Of a stretch of 12,929 nt of DNA, positions 1 through 7,128 are shown one piece after another (position 1 is the first letter of the stretch; each line of letters starts with the position of its first letter). The DNA is from an uncultured Collinsella sp. Lineage in GTDB: Bacteria > Actinomycetota > Coriobacteriia > Coriobacteriales > Coriobacteriaceae. The stretch is from assembly GCA_900757465.1 (NCBI GenBank), contig CAAENY010000025.1, forward strand, positions 1-12,929, written 5' to 3'. The notes below the pieces were generated by a model. That model had not been told where the DNA came from and ran no database searches. It was given only the letters and a program-made list of their open reading frames with translations. Both the position numbers and the translations under genes were made by a program.

Positions 1-120
1 ACGGTGGCCTTTCTTTTTGGGCTTCGAACCCTGCTTGAGTGCCTTGGAAAGGCCGACAAGGGCCGTGAGGAGCGAGACCATAGCGGTCAGGAGCTTCACA
101 GACTCAGTGAAATCGGTCAT
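1..120 (-). CDS. Small hydrophobic/basic peptide, toxin- or holin-like (runs through the circle join)
   Basis: The ATG is at 120-118, preceded by a strong GGAGGTGA ribosome binding site. The frame runs to base 1 and continues on the circle through 12830 to a TAA at 12827-12825, giving 41 residues. The peptide starts MTDFTESVKLL, has an uncharged Leu/Ala/Val-rich helix at about residues 10-25, and ends in a very basic tail (KPKKKGHRR). A single short helix with a basic end is the layout of type I toxin peptides (Fst/TxpA style) and of short holin-like peptides. No sequence family is recognised, so the class is inference from shape. It lies downstream of, and co-directional with, the defence operon after a 414-bp gap, and has its own candidate promoter at 187-216. 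In this linear window it is split; the other part is at 12825-12929. Confidence 0.6.
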   Translation of the reverse strand, partial: MTDFTESVKLLTAMVSLLTALVGLSKALKQGSKPKKKGHR

Positions 121-186
121 GGGCATCACCTCCCATCGAATGGAGGGCTCTGCCCGGCACGAGGACTGCCGCCAGCAAGGACGATT

Positions 187-216
187 TTATCAGAGCGGCT
201 GACTCCCGCCGATCAA
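187..216 (-). promoter_or_regulatory. Candidate promoter for the 41-residue peptide
   Basis: On the minus strand, TTGATC (216-211) is followed after 18 nt by TGATAA (192-187), within TGATAAAAT. This is an imperfect sigma70-type match about 65 nt upstream of the peptide's start codon, in the expected orientation. Prediction only. Confidence 0.3.
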
Positions 217-355
217 TTCATACTCCTCACCCTCGCCGAATTGCGAGTACGGCAGAATCGGCACTAAATGGCAGTGCGCTAGGGCACCGACGATAAGCTT
301 TCCAAAACTAGCGAGGCGCGTCACGGTTGCCCGCCGGGTCGAGGAGGTCGGACAC

Positions 356-538
356 ATGTGCGACTGCCCCGACCGGATGGGCGAACTTGAGCGGCGGCGG
401 ACGAAGCGCGACTCTGGGGAGCGTTACCAGGGAACCGCAGCGAGAGCGGCGCCATGCGTCGCGGGCCCCGCCCATAAGCGGGACCCATCAGACGCGAGGC
501 CAATTGTTTTGGCAGCCCTACGATGGAAGCCGGTCTAG
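356..538 (+). CDS. Possible small protein of 60 residues, convergent with the TIR gene
   Basis: The ATG at 356 has a GAGGAGG ribosome binding site 8 nt upstream (341-347). The frame gives 60 residues beginning MCDCPDRMGELERRRTKRD. The first 20 or so codons end mostly in G/C and look coding, while later codons do not, so this may be the N-terminal remnant of a longer gene. The ORF meets the TIR gene tail to tail with a 4-nt overlap (stop at 536-538). It has a CxC at residues 2-4 but no recognised domain. The alternative is a chance ORF in GC-rich DNA. Confidence 0.3.
   Translation: MCDCPDRMGELERRRTKRDSGERYQGTAARAAPCVAGPAHKRDPSDARPIVLAALRWKPV
463..486 (-). terminator. GC-rich hairpin downstream of the defence operon
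   Basis: Bases 463-471 and 478-486 form a 9-bp stem around a 6-base loop; the one non-identical position is a G-U pair in the minus-strand transcript. It lies about 50 nt past the TIR stop codon, where an operon terminator is expected. No T-run follows, so it is not a canonical intrinsic terminator and may act as a 3'-end stabiliser or not at all. Confidence 0.4.
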
Positions 539-1452
539 AAGTCTATCGTCCCTGCAACGTCCTCGACTTTCTTCCGATAGGCTGACCGAGCAGCCTCTTC
601 GCGAGCTTGGCGTTTCCGTTCCTTCTCAAGATATTCGGCCTCAAGTTTGTTGGCCTCTTCCACGCACAAGACGAGGGTGTCACGGTGATAGTCCCTAACT
701 TCTTCGATGGTGGTCCCATTAAGGATTATTTCGTCGCCGACGACCGATGCGATATGGGGCCTATGCATGGTGGTAAATCTTGGCGGCAAGTCCCAGGACT
801 TCAAGAAGAGCTCGCACCACAGAGAGCTGGGGCGTCTCGACAATCGGAACGGCACTTCGTACAGGGCACTTCCCCTCGTTCCGTCGTTCCTCGGTTCTCC
901 CACCTCATCGACCACAATACCGACGATTCTGATGGGCTCAGAGCCCTCGCCCTCTTCTTCGCGTTTTTTCGAAGTCGTCTGAGCGATGCGGCGCTTGGGC
1001 ACAACCGACGGCTTCTTCTTGACCCCATAAAGGGTCGCAAGCAAATCGTTATAGCCACGAGACTCGCCCCCATCGCCCAAGTCGACCGCCAATTTCCCCT
1101 TGAGGAAGGTCGGGAGGCTTTCCTCAACGCCCCCTTCCTTTATTACCGGGATAAACTTCCTCTCATTATGCCCAGAGAACAGTTCTCCGCTGATGATATG
1201 GCCCTCGTATCCAACCCCACCGATTCTCGCATCGGCCTTCTGCTTATATGCTGGGGTGCAGACGATAAGAACATAGTCCGACGACCTGACCGATTGCTCC
1301 ATGAACTGCGGCAACCTGTCACCCAGTTCGAGATCATATTGGTCCAGGACTGCATCGATCCCGTCCGACAGAAGGCGGTTGGCCAGCGCCTTTACCCATT
1401 CGCGGTGTTCTTCGCTTTCCCATGCGTAGGATATGAAAACCTTAGTCAACAT
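535..1452 (-). CDS. TIR/SEFIR-domain protein, probable defence effector
   Basis: Residues 4-125 (KVFISYAW at the start, LDQYDLELGD near 37-45, then VLIVCTPAYK and GGVGYEGHIISGEL at 79-91) form a TIR/SEFIR-like domain. Bacterial TIR domains of this kind often consume NAD+ when triggered. Glu83 or Glu90 is the likely catalytic acid, which is inference. Residues about 165-280 form a second, unnamed domain with a well-ordered run containing MHRPHIASVVGDEI and NGTTIEEVRDYH. The C-terminus is a charged helix. The ATG at 1452 gives 305 residues; a TTG at 1461 would add three, and neither has a strong ribosome binding site. It is the last gene of the operon, starting 24 nt after the DUF262 stop. The likely role is killing or growth arrest of infected cells. 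Confidence 0.82.
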   Translation of the reverse strand: MLTKVFISYAWESEEHREWVKALANRLLSDGIDAVLDQYDLELGDRLPQFMEQSVRSSDYVLIVCTPAYKQKADARIGGVGYEGHIISGELFSGHNERKFIPVIKEGGVEESLPTFLKGKLAVDLGDGGESRGYNDLLATLYGVKKKPSVVPKRRIAQTTSKKREEEGEGSEPIRIVGIVVDEVGEPRNDGTRGSALYEVPFRLSRRPSSLWCELFLKSWDLPPRFTTMHRPHIASVVGDEIILNGTTIEEVRDYHRDTLVLCVEEANKLEAEYLEKERKRQAREEAARSAYRKKVEDVAGTIDF

Positions 1453-1476
1453 GACCCCCAAAGACTAGTCCGAAAT

Positions 1477-3246
1477 CTACAGTCGCTCATATGCCCTCTT
1501 CACGAGCTCACCCATTAGCCTCCTGCGCCGACCGAGGAAGTCCTCGTAATCAAGCTCTTCGAATCCGAGGGGCAGGGCGTGTTCCTCGCAGTTGCGGCGA
1601 TACTCGTCCTCCCCCAGCGCGTCGCGATACCTACGAACGTACTCATTCGGGGCATCATCCGAGATGTAGATATTGTTCTGGTAGTCAACGAGGGTGAAGT
1701 TACCTCGGTTGCTGCGCTGCGAAAGGTAGCCCTTGGCCCTCAGGTAGTTATCTGGGAACAGATGGTGCTTGTCCAGGGCCTTCTTGGAACCCGACGAACC
1801 GGTAAGCAGCAGCTGAGAAAGAGGGACCGTGCTGAACAGCGCCTTGGCACCGAGCACAACCTGAGCCGCGACGAAGCCCCACCAGGTCGGACCCGTCGCC
1901 TCGTTTGCATCGAGGGAGCTGGGCAGCGTAATGGAGAAATAATCGTCCGTCATGATGGCGGCGAGCCTACGGTCGAAGTACGCCTGGAACTCGTCGGCAG
2001 TATCAAGGCGCGAGACATCGTTAAGCTGCTGCTCGAACTCGGATTCGAAGGATCCCACATAGAGCCCCGTTATGGCTGCGGCGAAATACCAGCGCCGCAC
2101 GAGCCTGCGCACAGCCAGCGGCTCCATGTCGAACTCATAGCGCCCGATAAGGTAGAACGCATAGCAAAACATGAGCGCGTTGCCCGACCCCACCTGGTCG
2201 GAGCAGACGTAGCCCGCCTCCGCCAGCGCGTTGATGAAGGCATGCCAGTTGTTCAAGTCAAGCACGAGATCGAGGGCGCGACCGAACGTGGCAAAGTTCT
2301 CGGCACGCGTCTCGGGCGTCGTTTCCTTTGTCTTGAGATCTCGCCCGCGAAGAATCTGATAGGCATAACGCAGGCGACCCCTCTTGAACCCTACGCCCAC
2401 CGTGGCGCGAATGATATGCGTCGGCGAGACGGTCATGAGCGGGTTGTACGAGGTGCCCTTTGCGGGCGCATGGCTCATGGCGCAGAACTCCTCTATGCGT
2501 TCCCTCATGGCAGGCTCGTAGACCGAAAGCAGGGTCATGATGAAGTCATCCTGCTTAAGCGCCTGCCCTTGCGAGTTCACACGCACAAAGATGTCCGATA
2601 CGGTCTCCTCGTCAGCCGATTCGGAAATCTCCAGCGTCGGCAGAAGATAACGCTCAAGCCCGAGTAATGCGTTGAGCCCGCTCTCGACGGCATCCTCGCC
2701 GTCATCGTCGAGTTCGGGTTCTCCCTTTTTGGCATTCGCCTCGTTAAGGCGCTTGATGAACGCCCTGCGATAGGCACTCAGCTTGTTGTCGTGGTTCGCC
2801 GCGAAGGCCTCGGATACGTCCGGCACATAGCGCGAATCCCTCTCGGTCGAGGCATCGGCATTCTTGAATGAGCGTGCGATAGGGTCGTAGGCGATTCTCA
2901 CCGTTCGCTCCCTGAAGCTCTTGTCTCGCACGGGTACGCCGTACAGAGAGCTCAAGAGGGCAGTGAGCCTCTGCTGTCCGTCAATGACAAGGGACTTGGG
3001 GACGGCATACACCTTTTGGTTCGAGCCTATGGCAGACTTCTTGCCCGCACCATCGCTCGGAGAGTCCCACAACATCACATAGCCGATAGGGTATCCGCGG
3101 AGCATGGAATCAAGCAGGTCGCGGACCTTTTCGTTGCCCCACACGAAGGGTCGTTGCAGGTCGGGCAGGCCGATCTTGCCCGTCTGAACATCCTTCAGGA
3201 TGTTACCGACCTCCAGCGATATGGGGTTATAGATGGAGTTAGGCAT
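1477..3246 (-). CDS. DUF262 (GmrSD-like) protein with C-terminal HNH-type motif
   Basis: 589 residues. The N-terminus carries the DUF262 signatures LPDLQRPFVW (27-36) and IDGQQRLTALL (88-98). DUF262 is a ParB-like fold that binds and hydrolyses nucleotides. Near the C-terminus is LDKHHLFPDNYL (491-502) followed by RGNFTLV around Asn516, the pattern of the DUF1524/HNH nuclease region that follows DUF262 in GmrSD enzymes. GmrSD proteins are type IV restriction enzymes that cut modified DNA, such as glucosylated hydroxymethylcytosine. Which DNA this one attacks cannot be read from the sequence. It overlaps the upstream HEPN gene by 8 nt (start 3246, HEPN stop 3239), so translation is probably coupled. 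Its length fits a single-chain GmrSD-like enzyme. Confidence 0.85.
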   Translation of the reverse strand: MPNSIYNPISLEVGNILKDVQTGKIGLPDLQRPFVWGNEKVRDLLDSMLRGYPIGYVMLWDSPSDGAGKKSAIGSNQKVYAVPKSLVIDGQQRLTALLSSLYGVPVRDKSFRERTVRIAYDPIARSFKNADASTERDSRYVPDVSEAFAANHDNKLSAYRRAFIKRLNEANAKKGEPELDDDGEDAVESGLNALLGLERYLLPTLEISESADEETVSDIFVRVNSQGQALKQDDFIMTLLSVYEPAMRERIEEFCAMSHAPAKGTSYNPLMTVSPTHIIRATVGVGFKRGRLRYAYQILRGRDLKTKETTPETRAENFATFGRALDLVLDLNNWHAFINALAEAGYVCSDQVGSGNALMFCYAFYLIGRYEFDMEPLAVRRLVRRWYFAAAITGLYVGSFESEFEQQLNDVSRLDTADEFQAYFDRRLAAIMTDDYFSITLPSSLDANEATGPTWWGFVAAQVVLGAKALFSTVPLSQLLLTGSSGSKKALDKHHLFPDNYLRAKGYLSQRSNRGNFTLVDYQNNIYISDDAPNEYVRRYRDALGEDEYRRNCEEHALPLGFEELDYEDFLGRRRRLMGELVKRAYERL

Positions 3247-3682
3247 TGGCGGTATTCCTATCTCTACATTTGTATAGCTCGTCGCTCAATTCTTGATTTC
3301 TGTCGATGAAGGAGCAGAGCAGTTCACGGTCAATCTGGTATTGATAGTTGGGGCGTTCTTCGTCCTTGGCCTTAACCTTCGTTCGGAGCTCCTGTCGCCC
3401 ATCATGCGTCACCGGAAAACTGTGAATGATTCTGTTCCTCTCATTTCCAAGATCACAGAGCAGTTCCAGTATTCTTACATCCTCTTCGTTCACAAGCCAT
3501 TTCTTTCCTTCGTCCTTGAGCCGCCCCGTCGTCATGTCGGTAAGCTCATACCAATTGGGAGCCCCGGCGTGCATAAGATTCTCTACAAAGAAGGAGACGT
3601 TCGAGTTGAATACGTATACCGCCTCCCCAAGAAGGGTCAGGTATTCCTCGTCAGGCAGGGAGAAACGCGTGGGGTGGATCAT
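3239..3682 (-). CDS. Small HEPN-like protein with RNxxxH motif
   Basis: 147 residues, predicted mostly helical. Residues 79-89 read GNERNRIIHSF, so R82-N83-x3-H87 matches the R-(polar)-xxx-H signature of HEPN ribonucleases. In HEPN toxins and defence effectors this motif cuts RNA. Only the motif and helical character support the call; a HEPN protein without nuclease activity, acting as an adaptor, is possible. It starts within the stop of the restriction-methyltransferase gene (ATGA overlap at 3679-3682) and ends 8 nt inside the DUF262 gene, with no room for its own promoter. It is therefore co-expressed and possibly present in fixed ratio with both. I do not recognise a named family. Confidence 0.65.
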   Translation of the reverse strand: MIHPTRFSLPDEEYLTLLGEAVYVFNSNVSFFVENLMHAGAPNWYELTDMTTGRLKDEGKKWLVNEEDVRILELLCDLGNERNRIIHSFPVTHDGRQELRTKVKAKDEERPNYQYQIDRELLCSFIDRNQELSDELYKCRDRNTANA

Positions 3683-6510
3683 TCGCTATCACCGACCTTC
3701 TTGGCGTACAGGTTGAAGAGATGGGCGACTATCTTCTCCTCGTCCCCACCGAAGTCGACGCCATAGGCGGCTTCGACGGCGGCGTCGAGCGCCTTGTGCG
3801 CTGCCATCAGCTCGGGGAAGAACATCTCGTTCTTGGGATCGTACATGTCCGCGAGCGTCGCACCTTCTTGAGCATCCCGGGCGTCGAGCACGGCTTGGGC
3901 ACAACGCTCGACTTCCTCGCGTTGGGATTCCGTAGGCTCGGGCCAGACGAAGTTGTTGTAGACGATGCCTCCCGAGTAGCGGTAATCAGATTTGAGACGA
4001 CCTGCAACCGTGCGCATCCATGCATTGTGGAACTGAGACTGAAGCACGCCAAAGTGATAGAGGGAGGCGTTAGGGATAAGGAACACCAGGTCGCTGCAGA
4101 GCGTCTCTGGACCCACGAAACCCATAGGGATATAACGCCTACGCTCGGATGATACCTTGGGGACCACAATCGAGTTCCCCTTCGGCATATTTTCAACGTG
4201 AAAATGAGCTGGTCTGTCTGCGAGCTTTCGAGTTGGCACGCTTTTACTAGCCAAACGATATTCGCGAACAGCCTCGATGCGCTCACGACAGTGGGGAAGC
4301 TCCTTCAGCTCCGCAAAGGTAGCGTCTCCAAGATAGAGACACCAGCGGCTTTCACCATGCAGGAATTCCCTGGAACCAATCCACCTGTGAAAGTACGACT
4401 CGGCTCCTGGTTCTTTATTTAGGAAATCAGTCCTCTCCTCATCGGCGAACAGGTAGAAGCCGCCGTCAATGGGCTTGTTTCCAATTCCGATTTTGGGAAC
4501 ATCACAAATAGGCTTATTCCGATTCCAAATAAATGCGTCTGGAGCATCGGAAAGGTATGCATTGATGCTCTTCGCGGCTTTCTTAACTTCAGCCGTATCG
4601 GGCGTGCCGTGGACATACAGTCTCTTCCCGCAGTTCTCCCGCGAGAACCCGACGATGACGCAGAACACGTGGGCCTTATCCGCCGCCTCGTTGTCCCAAC
4701 GGAACGTGTTGTGAGCGAAGTCGATGTGGATACCCAGGTCGTGCAGGGGTTTCCAGAGGTTGGCGACCTGCTCGCCCTGACATATCGAGTTGGTAGAGAC
4801 CAGGGCGCAGCGCGTACGCTTTCCCTGCGTGAACCTCGCGGCCTTCATGTACCAGGCCCCGCAGTAGTCGATGTTGCCTGCGTTCTTCGCTCCGTCGAAG
4901 ACCTCAAGAAGCTCTGCCTTCTGCTCCTTGGACTGGTTGCGAGCACCCAGGAATGGCGGGTTGCCTACAAGATAAGTAAGGTCATCGGGGAACACCTCGG
5001 ACCAATCGGTCTTGAGGGCGTTGCCCTCATGAAGGTTGCTGAGGCTCCTGAGCGGCAGGAAGTCGAAGTCATAACCGACGTATATCTCCTGCGTCTTTCG
5101 GAGCATCTGCTCCTCGGTGATCCAAAGGGCGGTCTTGGCGACCGAGACGGCGAAGTCGTTAATCTCGATGCCGTACAGTTGATCGAGAGATACGCGGACG
5201 GGGCTGTCCTGCGCAATGACGAGGGACGTCTGCCCCGCGTTGCCGGTCTCCTCGCTGAGCTCGTCCTCGATGATTCGGTTCTCGATGGTGCGCAGCTGCC
5301 GGTACGCCTCGGTAAGGAAGTTGCCCGAGCCGCACGCGGGGTCGCCGATGGTGATGGAGGCAACCTTGTCGTGCAGCCTCGCCAGGGCCTGCTTGCGTTT
5401 CGCTGCCGTCCTCTCGCCCTCGGCCTCGTGCAGCTCATCCCACAGCTCGTCGAGGAAGAGCGGCCTGAGGCAGCGCTCGATGTTCTCCACGCTCGTGTAG
5501 TGCATGCCCCCGGCATGGCGCGTCTCAGGGTTCAGCGTTCCCTCGAACACGCCGCCGAAGATGACGCCCGAGATCTCGCGCCAGTCGAAGTCCTGGGACG
5601 CGTCGGTGATGGCCCCGAGGATCTCCGAGGTCATCTGCGGGACGATGATGGAGGAGTCGGCGAACAGACCGCCGTTCACGTACGGGAAGGCCGCGAGGTC
5701 CTCGTCCATGTACTCGTCCCGCTTATCCAGGGGCGTGTCGATCGCCTCGAACAGGTCCACCAGCTTGCGGCGGAGCTTGGCAGGGTCACCCTCGCAGTAC
5801 CTACCGAACGCCTGGTGCGATTGCAGGAGGTCGGCGTCCTCGGCGTAGAGCAAGAAGATGATTCGGGTGATGAGCACGTTGAGCGAGCGCTGCTCCTCTT
5901 GTGCCCGCTCGTCCTTCTCCTCAATGTGGTGGTACTGCTTGGCGAGGGCATCGTAGAGCCTGGAGACGTAGGCCCCGGCCTCGATGGAGAGCTGCTGCTC
6001 CTTGTGCAGGCGGCTCGTCTCGTTGGAGGTCAGGAAGGACAAGAGATACAGACTGTCCTGGAGCTCTTCGAGGGAAAACTCCTGCACGGTGTCCTCGGGC
6101 CTCTCGTTGTCGAGGTCGTAGAGACGGAAGGTCTCGAAGTTGCATGTCATCACCCAGCGGGGGCGCTCGGAGTACGGCAGGTGCCGCGCGTACCACATGG
6201 CCTGCTGGAGCGGCGTCTCCATGCCGCCGTTCCTGGGTTCGGGCTTATCGAGGTCGATGCCCCACGACTTCTGCTCGCAGAGGAAGTTGTGGTCGGAGAC
6301 GAACACGTCGATGCGACGGCCTCTCACCTTCCGCTCGAAGTCGACGAAGCTGTCTATGGTGTTGGACGGGATGCCCAGGACGTTGATGAGCAGGTCGACC
6401 CAGAACTTCTGCGTATCCTGCTGCTCGTTGTTGGAGCCTGCGGGGATGGCACCGAGGCGCTTCTTCCACCGTTTGACGAACTCCTTTGCCTCTTTCTTGC
6501 TGGCAGGCAT
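3679..6510 (-). CDS. MmeI-like (type IIG/IIL) fused restriction endonuclease-methyltransferase
   Basis: 943 residues, the usual size for MmeI-type enzymes that join nuclease, methyltransferase and target recognition in one chain. The N-terminal nuclease carries Asp68 and, ten residues on, E79-Q-K81 (CEQKS), the D-x(n)-ExK site. A helical linker covers about 170-350. The N6-adenine methyltransferase follows, with motif I DPACGSGNF (390-398) and motif IV NPPF (517-520), then a target-recognition region (about 630-840) ending in SDYRYSGGIVYNNFVWPEP (841-859), typical of the family. The start has a strong GCAGGAGG site 8-10 nt upstream. All visible catalytic motifs are intact, so self-protection and cutting of unmethylated DNA are expected. 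The target sequence is unknown. It is the first gene of the operon and overlaps the HEPN gene by 4 nt. Confidence 0.9.
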   Translation of the reverse strand: MPASKKEAKEFVKRWKKRLGAIPAGSNNEQQDTQKFWVDLLINVLGIPSNTIDSFVDFERKVRGRRIDVFVSDHNFLCEQKSWGIDLDKPEPRNGGMETPLQQAMWYARHLPYSERPRWVMTCNFETFRLYDLDNERPEDTVQEFSLEELQDSLYLLSFLTSNETSRLHKEQQLSIEAGAYVSRLYDALAKQYHHIEEKDERAQEEQRSLNVLITRIIFLLYAEDADLLQSHQAFGRYCEGDPAKLRRKLVDLFEAIDTPLDKRDEYMDEDLAAFPYVNGGLFADSSIIVPQMTSEILGAITDASQDFDWREISGVIFGGVFEGTLNPETRHAGGMHYTSVENIERCLRPLFLDELWDELHEAEGERTAAKRKQALARLHDKVASITIGDPACGSGNFLTEAYRQLRTIENRIIEDELSEETGNAGQTSLVIAQDSPVRVSLDQLYGIEINDFAVSVAKTALWITEEQMLRKTQEIYVGYDFDFLPLRSLSNLHEGNALKTDWSEVFPDDLTYLVGNPPFLGARNQSKEQKAELLEVFDGAKNAGNIDYCGAWYMKAARFTQGKRTRCALVSTNSICQGEQVANLWKPLHDLGIHIDFAHNTFRWDNEAADKAHVFCVIVGFSRENCGKRLYVHGTPDTAEVKKAAKSINAYLSDAPDAFIWNRNKPICDVPKIGIGNKPIDGGFYLFADEERTDFLNKEPGAESYFHRWIGSREFLHGESRWCLYLGDATFAELKELPHCRERIEAVREYRLASKSVPTRKLADRPAHFHVENMPKGNSIVVPKVSSERRRYIPMGFVGPETLCSDLVFLIPNASLYHFGVLQSQFHNAWMRTVAGRLKSDYRYSGGIVYNNFVWPEPTESQREEVERCAQAVLDARDAQEGATLADMYDPKNEMFFPELMAAHKALDAAVEAAYGVDFGGDEEKIVAHLFNLYAKKVGDSE

Positions 6511-6578
6511 ACCGGACCTCCTGCGTCGTCATCTCTTTCGGACAATTTTAAGGGGTAAGGGTGGTACCGCGGACTGAA

Positions 6579-6658
6579 GGGCGAGTTTTCAACGGCCCCC
6601 GGTGTCGGAGGGTCCCGAGTAAAACCCGGAGACGCCGGGGACTGTTAGAAACTCGCCC
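6579..6658. repeat. Nested inverted repeat, 80 bp
   Basis: The outer arms GGGCGAGTTT (6579-6588) and AAACTCGCCC (6649-6658) are perfect 10-bp complements. Inside them CCCCGGTGTC (6597-6606) pairs with GACGCCGGGG (6631-6640) with one G-T pair. It could be a structured RNA, a cruciform recognised by a replication or recombination protein, or an operator for the defence operon whose start codon lies about 70 bp away. Confidence 0.6.
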
Positions 6659-6680
6659 ATCTCACAGCAACGTCAACCTA

Positions 6681-6749
6681 GGTTTTCAACGTTTGCATAG
6701 CCGAAGGGCCCTACATCCAGCCCATAGGCTGTGGGAAGGGTTGAAAACC
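6681..6749. repeat. Second nested inverted repeat with GGTTTTCAAC arms
   Basis: GGTTTTCAAC (6681-6690) and GTTGAAAACC (6740-6749) are perfect 10-bp complements. Inside, CATAGCC (6696-6702) pairs with GGCTGTG (6727-6733) with one G-T pair. The architecture copies that of 6579-6658, and the arms contain the 9-mer that recurs elsewhere in the region. Confidence 0.6.
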
Positions 6750-6850
6750 GGTCCCGAGGATAAAATATGGAGTTGAGATGATTTCACCATAGAAAGAGCT
6801 TTCACCCCTAGTTCACCTCTCAATCGAGTTTTGCCCCTATTCATACAGAA

Positions 6851-6887
6851 ACAGGCCAGACGATTTACACCGTCTGACCTGCTGTTT
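6851..6887. terminator. Terminator-like hairpin beside the attachment core
   Basis: CAGACG (6857-6862) and CGTCTG (6871-6876) form a perfect stem with an 8-base loop. It extends imperfectly to ACAGG/CCT-GCTGT and is followed on the plus strand by TTTT (6884-6887). On the minus strand it would lie just beyond the 3' end of the reconstituted tRNA and could end the tRNA transcript after integration. Confidence 0.5.
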
Positions 6888-6891
6888 TCTC

Positions 6892-6936
6892 TGGTGCCCC
6901 CGGGCGGATTCGAACCGTCGACACCCGCTTTAGGAG
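6892..6936 (-). other. attP: attP core: 3' part of tRNA-Arg(CCT)
   Basis: Read on the minus strand, 6936-6892 is the 3' portion of a tRNA: anticodon loop CTCCTAA with anticodon CCT (6934-6932), the 3' anticodon stem, a 5-base variable region, T arm with loop TTCGAAT, acceptor strand CGGGGGC, discriminator A and an encoded CCA. The 5' half is absent, and the sequence left of the loop no longer fits a tRNA. This is the typical signature of an element that inserts at a tRNA anticodon loop and restores the gene's 3' end. One T-stem pair is A-C (position 50 against 64). It sits about 190 bp upstream of the integrase, as expected for attP. Confidence 0.8.
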
Positions 6937-7046
6937 ATATGATTTAATGCTATCCCCTACTATTCATCAAGCATCATTGAACACCATATAACCGCAGATA
7001 AACATAGCAGTTTGTGCCTTTTACCTCCGGTAGCTGCGCCTACGCT

Positions 7047-7075
7047 TTTACAAACATATTACTAACAGCTTTAGC
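7047..7075 (+). promoter_or_regulatory. Candidate integrase promoter
   Basis: TTTACA (7047-7052, five of six bases of the -35 consensus) is followed after 17 nt by TTTAGC (7070-7075), a weak -10. It is 54 nt upstream of the integrase start, and the downstream GTTGAAAAC motif (7096-7104) would lie in the leader, allowing autoregulation. Confidence 0.3.
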
Positions 7076-7128
7076 TAAACTGCACTCAATGAATTGTTGA
7101 AAACTATTCAAAGAAACGGAGTGCAAAG

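Larger units (their letters stand above)
121..534. other. 414-bp interval between the defence operon and the small peptide gene
   Basis: No confident gene lies here. It holds the candidate promoter at 187-216, a GC-rich hairpin at 463-486 and a possible small plus-strand ORF at 356-538 with a very good ribosome binding site. The part from about 310 to 480 is strongly GC-rich, like the defence genes, and could be the remnant of a gene. Confidence 0.5.
6585..7104. repeat. Four dispersed GTTTTCAAC motifs flanking the attP core
   Basis: Exact copies are at 6585-6593 and 6682-6690 (forward) and at 6740-6748 and 7096-7104 (reverse complement). Three lie on one side of the attachment core and one on the other. 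Short repeats on both sides of a crossover core are how tyrosine integrases of this class arrange their arm-binding sites, so this is a candidate arm-site set. That assignment is inference. Confidence 0.5.
6511..7128. other. 618-bp divergent control and attachment region
   Basis: This gene-free region separates the leftward defence operon from the rightward integrase. It contains the start region of the restriction-methyltransferase gene, two large nested inverted repeats (6579-6658 and 6681-6749), four copies of GTTTTCAAC in either orientation, a terminator-like hairpin (6851-6887), the tRNA-derived attP core (6892-6936) and a candidate integrase promoter (7047-7075). Confidence 0.6.

Noticed and set aside
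607..1518. 303-codon plus-strand open frame antisense to the TIR gene
   Set aside because: It mirrors the TIR gene's GC-rich codons; the minus strand encodes a recognisable domain and this frame does not.
1579..2667. 362-codon plus-strand frame antisense to the DUF262 gene
   Set aside because: No recognisable domain; the minus strand carries the DUF262 and HNH motifs in one intact frame.
4609..6558. 649-codon plus-strand frame antisense to the restriction-methyltransferase
   Set aside because: Very Val/Leu/Glu/Arg-biased, as expected for an antisense frame of GC-rich DNA; the minus strand has all MmeI-type motifs.
6561..6776. 71-codon plus-strand ORF over the nested inverted repeats
   Set aside because: Arg-rich, low-quality composition and it lies on the palindromes; no ribosome binding site.
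6892..6936. A functional tRNA gene
   Set aside because: Only the 3' part from the anticodon loop is present; the 5' acceptor strand and D arm are missing, so it is an attachment site.
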